Of a stretch of 8,125 nt of DNA, positions 1-5,083 are shown piece by piece. Each line of letters begins with the position of its first letter. Position 1 is the stretch's first letter. The notes beneath the pieces were generated by a model. It had not been told where the DNA came from, ran no database searches, and saw only the letters and a list, made by a program, of their open reading frames with translations. The position numbers and the translations under genes are program-made. This stretch comes from CAYRKT01 sp964425005 (GTDB lineage: Bacteria > Synergistota > Synergistia > CAYRKT01): NCBI GenBank assembly GCA_964425005.1, contig CAYRKT010000077.1, positions 1 through 8,125 of the forward strand, given 5' to 3'.

Positions 1-10
1 CCCCCGCCCT

Positions 11-39
11 TTGGGGCCCTCTCGCCCCGGTGGTATCAT
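11..39 (+). promoter_or_regulatory. Putative extended -10 promoter for the M20-yhdT-panF operon
   Basis: TATCAT at 34-39 matches the -10 consensus at five of six bases. It is preceded by TGG at 31-33, which gives the TGn extended -10 element. A weak -35 (TTGGGG, 11-16) sits exactly 17 nt upstream. Transcription would begin near 46, before the ribosome site at 72-80, so the first hydrolase codon must lie downstream of about 46. This was judged by eye only; the -35 matches just its first three bases. Confidence 0.45.
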
Positions 40-86
40 CTTGGCAATGCCTGGGAGATCTCAGGACTTCAGGGGGGTGGTGGCGC

Positions 87-1310
87 TTGGGAGTCGAGGA
101 GAGGGCCTTAGCTGCGGCCTCCTCGGTGGATCCCTCCTTCGTGGTGGGGTTGGCCAGGGAGCTGGTGAGGATCCCCAGCGTGTACGACCCCGACGAGGAG
201 GGGGCCTGCGAGGAGGGGGTGGCCCTCAGGCTGGCCGAGGTGCTGGAGGGGCTTGGCCTCGAGGTGAAGGTGGACTACGTGGACAGGGGTAGGCCCAACG
301 TGGTGGGTCTTTGGGGGGAGGGGGATAGGACGATCCTGCTCGAGGGACACACCGACGTGGTCACCCCTGGCGATCCGTCCAGCTGGAGCGTGGACCCCTT
401 CGGGGGCGAGGTGAGAGACGGGAAGCTCTTCGGCAGAGGGGCCTGCGACACGAAGGGAAACCTGGCCGCCGCCGTGGCGGCCGTGAAGGCTCTCGCGGAG
501 CTTCCCGGAGGCCTGAGGGGCAGGGTGGTGCTCTGCGCCCCTGTCGACGAGGAGGGGTTGATGCTGGGGATAAAGCACTTCATAAAGAGGGGCTTGGCCG
601 AGGGGGTGGACGGGGCCATCATATGCGAGCCCGAGGACATGAGGCTTTGCACCTCCCAGAAGGGGGCGCTGAGGGCCTGGGTGAGGCTAAGGGGCAGGAT
701 GGCCCACGGCGCGATGCCCCTCTCGGGGATAAACCCCGCCTGGGCCGTGGGGGATCTGATCCTGGGCCTCGAGGGGCTCGAGCGCGAGGAGAGGGCGGTG
801 GGGGAGGACCCGCTCCTGGGGCCTCCCAGCGTAACCCCCACGGTGATCCGGGCCCCCTCGGTGGGCCCGGGCCAGATCAACGTGATCCCCTCCGAGGCGT
901 CGGTGGGCTTGGACGTGAGGACCATACCGGTCCAGGAGCACGGGGCCCTGAAGGCCAAGGTGGAGGGTCTGGTCCGGGAGGTGGCCGAGAGGAGGGGCTT
1001 GACGGGCTTCGAGGTGGACTTCTTCGAGGAGAGGCCCTGCACCAGGACCGACCACGACGACCCCATAGTGCGCGCCTCTGTGAGGGCCTACAGGCTGCTC
1101 TTCGGCGAGGAGCCCACCTTCGACGGCGTGCCGGGCGCCACCGACGGGACGTTCCTTTGGGCCTGGGCGGGCGTCCCCATAGTCACCACGGGGGCGGGGA
1201 GGAGGGACGTCCCCCACCAGGTCGACGAGCACGTGGAGGTGGAGCAGCTTCTGGCCGCGGCCAGGTTCTACGCGGCCTGCTCGGTGATATTCCTGGAGGA
1301 GAGGTGGTGA
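87..1310 (+). CDS. M20-family metallopeptidase / amidohydrolase (ArgE/DapE type)
   Basis: Cytoplasmic two-metal (usually Zn) hydrolase of the M20 family, which cleaves N-acyl-amino acids, succinyl/acetyl amides or small peptides. About 407 residues, normal for the family. The metal and catalytic residues are visible in order: H88 and D90 in EGHTDVV, bridging D121 in GRGACDTKG, the general-base pair E155-E156 in PVDEEG, E181 in CEPED, and H377 in HQVDE. The lid-domain motif GRMAHGAMP carries H207. The start chosen is TTG at 87, because the G-rich Shine-Dalgarno run at 72-80 lies about 6 nt before it; GTG at 30 would fall upstream of the predicted transcription start, and GTG at 126 is an alternative. 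First gene of an operon with yhdT and panF, with only 7 nt to yhdT. The family is certain; the substrate (acetylornithine, succinyl-DAP, an N-acyl amino acid or a dipeptide) cannot be told from sequence. Linkage to a pantothenate transporter hints at a scavenging role rather than arginine or lysine synthesis, as no such genes are adjacent. Confidence 0.9.
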   Translation: MGVEERALAAASSVDPSFVVGLARELVRIPSVYDPDEEGACEEGVALRLAEVLEGLGLEVKVDYVDRGRPNVVGLWGEGDRTILLEGHTDVVTPGDPSSWSVDPFGGEVRDGKLFGRGACDTKGNLAAAVAAVKALAELPGGLRGRVVLCAPVDEEGLMLGIKHFIKRGLAEGVDGAIICEPEDMRLCTSQKGALRAWVRLRGRMAHGAMPLSGINPAWAVGDLILGLEGLEREERAVGEDPLLGPPSVTPTVIRAPSVGPGQINVIPSEASVGLDVRTIPVQEHGALKAKVEGLVREVAERRGLTGFEVDFFEERPCTRTDHDDPIVRASVRAYRLLFGEEPTFDGVPGATDGTFLWAWAGVPIVTTGAGRRDVPHQVDEHVEVEQLLAAARFYAACSVIFLEERW

Positions 1311-1317
1311 TGGGAGG

Positions 1318-1572
1318 ATGCGGGAGAGCTCGAGGAAGGAGCTCTCGAAGGAGGCTTCGATCGGGCTTGGGCTGTTCCTGGGCTACTTCCTCTGGTGGTA
1401 CGTGCTGGGCTACGGTCTCGGCGACGCAGATCCTTCGCTCTACGGCTACGTCCTGGGCTTTCCCTCCTGGTTCTTCTGGAGCTGCGTGGCGGGATTCGTG
1501 GTCTTCTCCCTGGTCGCCTGGCTTGCGGTCAGGTTCCTCTTCGAGGACGTCCCCCTCGAAGAGGGGAGGTGA
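1318..1572 (+). CDS. yhdT: YhdT/DUF997-family small membrane protein
   Basis: An 84-residue integral membrane protein with two hydrophobic helices, roughly residues 15-36 and 47-72, separated by a short loop carrying the aromatic motif GFPSWFFWSC. This matches the YhdT (DUF997) family, whose gene sits directly before panF in E. coli and many other bacteria. Its biochemical role is not established; an accessory or stabilising subunit of the symporter is a common guess. The N-terminus (RESSRKELSKE) is charged and likely cytoplasmic; the C-terminus is acidic. The ATG at 1318 is preceded by GGAGGAGAGG at 1295-1304, and the stop of the hydrolase lies 7 nt upstream. An out-of-frame ATG at 1310 overlaps the hydrolase stop but leads into a frame with no family resemblance. 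Two adjacent RNA hairpins can form in its first 14 codons (reported separately). Family call confident, function unknown. Confidence 0.85.
   Translation: MRESSRKELSKEASIGLGLFLGYFLWWYVLGYGLGDADPSLYGYVLGFPSWFFWSCVAGFVVFSLVAWLAVRFLFEDVPLEEGR
1324..1360 (+). repeat. Two adjacent inverted repeats in the first codons of yhdT
   Basis: GAGAGCTC (1324-1331) is the exact reverse complement of GAGCTCTC (1339-1346), with a 7-nt loop. TCGAAG (1345-1350) pairs with CTTCGA (1355-1360) around a GAGG tetraloop. The two stems share bases 1345-1346, so they compete at that edge. In the mRNA they begin 3 nt after the start codon. They may affect initiation of yhdT or be a by-product of the Glu/Ser/Arg/Lys-rich codons. 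Confidence 0.5.
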
Positions 1573-1580
1573 GGGCCTTG
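1565..1580 (+). promoter_or_regulatory. Ribosome binding site that decides the panF TTG start
   Basis: GGAGGTGA (1565-1572) is complementary to the 16S rRNA 3' end and contains the yhdT stop TGA. Five bases separate it from TTG at 1578. It lies too close to GTG 1569 and rather far from ATG 1596, so it favours TTG 1578 and termination-reinitiation coupling of yhdT to panF. Confidence 0.65.
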
Positions 1581-3038
1581 GAGGGCAGACCGCAGATGCT
1601 TCTGGTGATGGGGCTTTACACGTCGGCGGTCCTGGCCCTGGGGTTCATCTCCAGGAGGTATCAGGTCGCGGCCTCCTCCTTCCTGGAGGAGTACTTCATG
1701 GGGAGCAGGTCCTTCGGGGGGCTGTCCCTGGCGATGACGCTGGTGGCCACCTACGTGAGCGCGAGCAGCTTCCTGGGGGGACCGGGGGCGGCCTACAAGT
1801 GGGGGCTGGGCTGGGTTTTCCTGGCGATGATACAGGTGCCCGTGGCCTTCCTGACCCTCTCGGTCCTGGGGAAGCGCCTCAACCTGGCCTTCAGGAGGAT
1901 GGGCGCCATAACGGTCAACGACTTCCTCAGGGTCCGCTACGGGAGCGACCTGGTGGCCTCCCTGGGGGCCGTCTTCACCCTGGTCTTCTTCGTGGCGGCG
2001 ATAAGCGCCCAGCTGGTGGGGGGGGCTAGGCTCCTGGAGGTGGCGACGGGGATGTCCTACCTCCAGAGCCTTCTGGTCTTCTCGGCGGTGGTGGTGATCT
2101 ACACCTCCTTCGGGGGGCTGAGGGCGGTGGTCTGGACCGACGTCCTGCAGGGCTTCGTGATGACGGCGGGGCTTTTCGTGCTGCTCTTCGCGGCCCTGGG
2201 CGCCGGGGGAGGGGTGGGCCAGATCGTCTCCGCCCTGGGGAGGGAGGACCCGGCGCTCTTAAGCCCCTTCGGGCCCCAGGGCTTCATAGCCAAGCCCTTC
2301 ATCCTCTCCTTCTGGGTCCTGGTGGGGTTTGGGGTGATGGGCCTCCCCCAGACGGCCATCCGCTGCGCCATATACAGGGACTCGCCCTCCCTGCACCGGG
2401 GCATGGTGATCTCCACCCTGGTGCTGGGGTTCATGATGCTGGTGGTCCACCTGCTCGGGGTCTTCGGCAGGGTCCTGGTCCCCGGGATAGACGTGGGGGA
2501 CAAGGTGATACCCACCCTGGCGCTGAAGCTTCTGTCGCCGGTCCTGGCCGGGGTGTTCCTGGCGGCCCCGGTGGCGGCCATCATGTCCACGGTGGACTCA
2601 CAGCTCATCCTGGCCTCGGCCTCGGCGGTCAAGGACCTATACATGACCTACCTCGACCACAACCCCTCTCCCGGGAGGATCTCCGCCATAAGCCTCGCCA
2701 CCACCCTGGGGGTGGGGGTCCTGGCGGCGCTCGCGGCCGTAAAGCCCCCGCAGCTCCTGATATGGATAAACCTCTTCGCCTTCGGGGGCCTTCAGGCGGC
2801 CTTCCTCTGGCCGCTGCTCTTGGGGCTCTACTGGCCCAGGGCCAACAGGTACGGGGCCATGGCCTCGATGCTGGTCGGGGTACTGTCCTTCGTCTACCTC
2901 TCCCACTACAAGATATCCCTCATAGCCCCGAGGGTGCACGCCATAGTGCCCTCCCTGCTCTTCTCCCTCCTGGCCTTCGTGGCCGTGAGCCTGATCACCC
3001 CTCCGCCCTCGGAGGAGGAGCTTAAGCCCACCCGGTGA
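1578..3038 (+). CDS. panF: Sodium/pantothenate symporter PanF
   Basis: Inner-membrane Na+-coupled importer of pantothenate (vitamin B5), a member of the sodium:solute symporter (SSS) family. About 486 residues, close to the 483 of E. coli PanF, and largely hydrophobic with roughly 12-13 membrane spans. PanF-type sequence is recognised along its whole length: EEYFMGSRSFGG and ATYVSASSFLGGPGAAYKWG near residues 37-75, FWVLVGFGVMGLPQTAIRC mid-protein, VFLAAPVAAIMSTVDSQL, and INLFAFGGLQAAFLWPLLLG towards the C-terminus. The TTG start at 1578 is preferred because GGAGGTGA at 1565-1572, a near-perfect Shine-Dalgarno, is 5 nt upstream; this site overlaps the yhdT stop, so translation is probably coupled. 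GTG at 1569 (overlapping that stop) and ATG at 1596 are alternatives. Last gene of the operon, followed by an intrinsic terminator. Transport of another small carboxylate cannot be excluded, but the match to PanF over general SSS members is strong. Confidence 0.9.
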   Translation: MEGRPQMLLVMGLYTSAVLALGFISRRYQVAASSFLEEYFMGSRSFGGLSLAMTLVATYVSASSFLGGPGAAYKWGLGWVFLAMIQVPVAFLTLSVLGKRLNLAFRRMGAITVNDFLRVRYGSDLVASLGAVFTLVFFVAAISAQLVGGARLLEVATGMSYLQSLLVFSAVVVIYTSFGGLRAVVWTDVLQGFVMTAGLFVLLFAALGAGGGVGQIVSALGREDPALLSPFGPQGFIAKPFILSFWVLVGFGVMGLPQTAIRCAIYRDSPSLHRGMVISTLVLGFMMLVVHLLGVFGRVLVPGIDVGDKVIPTLALKLLSPVLAGVFLAAPVAAIMSTVDSQLILASASAVKDLYMTYLDHNPSPGRISAISLATTLGVGVLAALAAVKPPQLLIWINLFAFGGLQAAFLWPLLLGLYWPRANRYGAMASMLVGVLSFVYLSHYKISLIAPRVHAIVPSLLFSLLAFVAVSLITPPPSEEELKPTR

Positions 3039-3050
3039 GGGCGTGGCCTC

Positions 3051-3087
3051 AGGGCCTGGAAAGCCCCGTCCAGGCCCTTTTCCTTTC
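3051..3087 (+). terminator. Intrinsic terminator of the M20-yhdT-panF operon
   Basis: AGGGCCTGGA (3051-3060) and TCCAGGCCCT (3069-3078) form a perfect 10-bp GC-rich stem with an 8-nt loop. A T-rich tail, TTTTCCTTTCT, follows (3077/3078-3087). It starts 12 nt after the panF stop. The geometry is that of a classic Rho-independent terminator, with the U tract interrupted by two C's. A third copy of GGGCCTGGA follows at 3089-3097 and could pair with the right arm instead (see findings). Confidence 0.85.
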
Positions 3088-3116
3088 TGGGCCTGGAACT
3101 CGAGCTCCGTCGGCGT

Positions 3117-3125
3117 TGGTAAAAT
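3117..3125 (+). promoter_or_regulatory. Putative extended -10 promoter of the AOR gene
   Basis: TGGTAAAAT carries the TGn extension (3117-3119) and a five-of-six -10 hexamer, TAAAAT (3120-3125), in an AT-rich patch unusual for this window. No good -35 is seen at the 17-nt position (AACTCG, 3097-3102), which is tolerated by extended -10 promoters. Transcription would start near 3132, leaving a leader of about 36 nt. The inverted repeat GGTAA/TTACC (3118-3122/3127-3131) covers the -10, so a repressor or activator could bind here. Confidence 0.5.
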
Positions 3126-3159
3126 CTTACCCAGGTGGAGGGTTTTACCTCCTGGAGGT
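3118..3159 (+). repeat. Nested inverted repeats over the AOR promoter and ribosome site
   Basis: GGTAAAA (3118-3124) is the exact reverse complement of TTTTACC (3143-3149); it also overlaps GGTAA/TTACC (3118-3122/3127-3131). GGAGG (3137-3141) can pair with CCTCC (3148-3152) across a 6-nt loop, and ACCTCC (3147-3152) is complementary to the Shine-Dalgarno GGAGGT (3154-3159). Several of these pairings exclude each other. They may be protein-binding half-sites in DNA, a leader RNA structure controlling ribosome access, or both. Confidence 0.45.
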
Positions 3160-3167
3160 GATGTCTC

Positions 3168-5042
3168 GTGCCCTTCGGATACTGCGGTCGGCTGCTGTGG
3201 GTGGATCTCTCCAGCGGATCGGTGGAGGTGAGGGAGCTCTCCGAGAGGGACGTGAGGCTCCACATGGGGGGTGCGGGCCTGGCGGGAAAGCTACTGTGGG
3301 AGCTGTGCCCGAAGGGGGTGGACCCCCTCTCCCCCGAGAACCCGCTTCTGGTCCTGACGGGGGTCCTCACGGGCTTTCCCCTCTCGGGGATGTGCAGGTT
3401 CGTGGTGAGCGGGAAGTCCCCCCTCACCGGCGCCTTCGGGGTCTCGGACGCGGGCGGCTTCCTCGGCCCCGAGCTCAAGAGGGCGGGCTTCGACGGCATC
3501 GTGGTCCTGGGGAAAGCCCCCAGGCCCGTCTTCCTCTGGGTCAGGGACGGGGAGGCCTCGATCGAGGACGCCTCCGACGCGTGGGGCCTGCCCTCCAGGG
3601 AGGCTAGAGATCTACTACTATCCCGGACGGACCCTCGATCCCGGGTCATGCTGATAGGCCCAGCTGGGGAGAGGGGGGTGCGCTTTGCCTGCATATCCAA
3701 CGAGCTTCGGCACTACAACGGCAGGAACGGCATGGGGGCCCTCATGGGCTCGAAGATGCTCAAGGCGGTGGTGGTGAGGGGATCTGGCAGGATCGAGGTG
3801 GCAGACCCCCAGGGGGCCAGGGATCTGGCCAGGTCCTTCGACTCCATGAGGCGGGAAAACCCCCTCACCAGGAGGCTCTACGAGTTCGGCACCTCGGCTG
3901 GGGTTACGGCCAACGACGCGGCGGGCCTTCTTCCCACCAGGCACTTCCTGAGCGGTTCCTTCGAGGGGGCCAGGGCTATAGGGGGCGAGGCCATGAACGC
4001 CTCCATCCTGGTGGGGAGGGAGTCCTGCTTCGGCTGCGCCGTCAGGTGCAAGAGGGCCGTTTCCGTCCCCGAGCTGGGGGTGGACCCAGTCTACGGGGGG
4101 CCCGAGTACGAGACCCTGGCGGCGCTGGGCTCCCTGTGCGGGGTGGACGACCTCAAGGCCGTGGCCCTGGGGAACCAGATCTGCAACGCCTGGGGCATGG
4201 ACACCATCTCGGCCGGGGTATCCATAGCCTTCGCCATGGAGCTCTTCGAGCGGGGCGTGATAGGCCCTTCCGATACCGACGGGGTGGAGCTTCGGTTCGG
4301 GAACGCCGGGGCGATGCTCGAGATGCTCCAGAGGATGGCCAGGCGGGAGGGCTTCGGCGCCCTCCTGGGCGAGGGGGTGGAGCGGGCCTCCAGGGCCATA
4401 GGTAGGGGGGCGGAGCGGTACGCCCTGCACGTGAAGGGTCAGGAGGTCCCCATGCACGAGCCCAGGGGGAAGCAGATGGTGGGGATGGGGTACGCCCTCT
4501 GCGAGCACGGGGCCGACCACATGGTGGTGGGCCACGACACCATGCTCTCCTCGAGGGAGCAGTACACCTTCAGGGAGATGGCTCCCCTGGGGATACTCGA
4601 TCCCACCTCCCCGATCGCCCTGACGGAGGAGAAGGTGAGGCAGTACCACTACCTCTCCTGCTGGTGGTCCTTCTTCGACTGCGCCGGGGTGTGCAAGTTC
4701 GTCCCCGTACCCCGAAGCGCCATGCCGGTCCGCATGGTGGTGGAGGCCTTGAGGTGCGCCACCGGCTGGGACACGAGCCTCTTCGAGGTCCTCAAGGCGG
4801 GCGAGCGGGCCATCGTGTTGGGCAGGCTCTTCAACGCCCGGGAGGGCTTCACGTCCGCCGACGACGAGCTGCCGTCCCGCTTCTTCGAGCCCCTCGGGGG
4901 AGGCGCTCTGGAGGGGACCAGGATCGACCGGGGGGCCTTCGAGCGAGCCAGGGAGCTCTACTACCGGATGGCCGGGCTGGACGAGGAGGGAAGGCCCACC
5001 GAGGCTAAGCTGGTGGAGCTCTCCATACCCTACAGGCTTTGA
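3168..5042 (+). CDS. aor: Tungsten-dependent aldehyde:ferredoxin oxidoreductase (AOR family)
   Basis: Cytoplasmic enzyme that oxidises aldehydes to carboxylic acids with ferredoxin as electron acceptor (reversible), using a tungsten (or molybdenum) bis-pterin and one [4Fe-4S] cluster. 624 residues, close to the usual 605-625. Domain order is normal: N-terminal pterin-binding domain (about 1-210) with GGAGLAGKLLWE and RNGMGALMGSK (186-196), then the AOR domain 2/3 region. Cluster ligands are C287, C290 and C294 in ESCFGCAVRCK, with the fourth at C509 in CAGVCKF. Other family motifs are GPEYETLAALGS (311-322), GMDTISAG (343-350), KGQEVPMHEPRG (423-434) and GADH (448-451), where H451 probably corresponds to the active-site His. 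GTG at 3168 is chosen because TGGAGGTGA (3153-3161) lies 6 nt upstream; ATG at 3161 is out of frame. It appears to be a single-gene unit with its own promoter. In peptide fermenters such enzymes handle aldehydes derived from 2-oxoacids. The subtype (AOR, FOR, GOR-like) and the metal cannot be fixed by eye. Confidence 0.93.
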   Translation: MPFGYCGRLLWVDLSSGSVEVRELSERDVRLHMGGAGLAGKLLWELCPKGVDPLSPENPLLVLTGVLTGFPLSGMCRFVVSGKSPLTGAFGVSDAGGFLGPELKRAGFDGIVVLGKAPRPVFLWVRDGEASIEDASDAWGLPSREARDLLLSRTDPRSRVMLIGPAGERGVRFACISNELRHYNGRNGMGALMGSKMLKAVVVRGSGRIEVADPQGARDLARSFDSMRRENPLTRRLYEFGTSAGVTANDAAGLLPTRHFLSGSFEGARAIGGEAMNASILVGRESCFGCAVRCKRAVSVPELGVDPVYGGPEYETLAALGSLCGVDDLKAVALGNQICNAWGMDTISAGVSIAFAMELFERGVIGPSDTDGVELRFGNAGAMLEMLQRMARREGFGALLGEGVERASRAIGRGAERYALHVKGQEVPMHEPRGKQMVGMGYALCEHGADHMVVGHDTMLSSREQYTFREMAPLGILDPTSPIALTEEKVRQYHYLSCWWSFFDCAGVCKFVPVPRSAMPVRMVVEALRCATGWDTSLFEVLKAGERAIVLGRLFNAREGFTSADDELPSRFFEPLGGGALEGTRIDRGAFERARELYYRMAGLDEEGRPTEAKLVELSIPYRL

Positions 5043-5051
5043 GGATGAAGC

Positions 5052-5080
5052 GTTTTGGGGGGCTCAGTGCCCCCCAAAAC
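5052..5080. terminator. Perfect 12-bp hairpin between convergent genes, possible bidirectional terminator
   Basis: GTTTTGGGGGGC (5052-5063) and GCCCCCCAAAAC (5069-5080) are exact reverse complements around a 5-nt loop, TCAGT. The hairpin lies 9 nt after the AOR stop and 3 nt beyond the end of the FAD oxidase. On either strand the U run is on the 5' arm and A's on the 3' arm, and no U tract follows, so it is not a textbook intrinsic terminator. Its placement in a 41-nt convergent gap still makes an end-of-transcript role the best guess. Confidence 0.6.
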
Positions 5081-5083
5081 CCC

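Noticed and set aside
1..30. GGGGC/GCCCC pairing (13-17/24-28) as a terminator of an upstream gene
   Set aside because: Only a 5-bp stem with no T tract after it, in very GC-rich DNA; not enough to call.
30..86. Upstream GTG start for the M20 hydrolase
   Set aside because: It would overlap the probable -10 region, has no ribosome site, and the extra residues (Trp/Gly-rich) do not look like an M20 N-terminus.
1395..1577. Possible N-terminal extension of PanF back to 1395
   Set aside because: The extra 61 residues are Arg-rich and overlap yhdT in another frame; PanF proteins begin close to the 1578 start, which has an excellent ribosome site.
623..2029. Long open frame (468 codons) on the + strand overlapping the hydrolase, yhdT and panF
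   Set aside because: Its translation is Gly/Arg/Pro-rich with no domain or hydrophobic pattern; it is a shadow frame of GC-rich genes whose real frames carry clear motifs.
3618..4649. 343-codon minus-strand frame antisense to AOR
   Set aside because: His/Pro/Gly-rich composition without motifs; AOR on the + strand has intact cluster and cofactor motifs throughout the same span.
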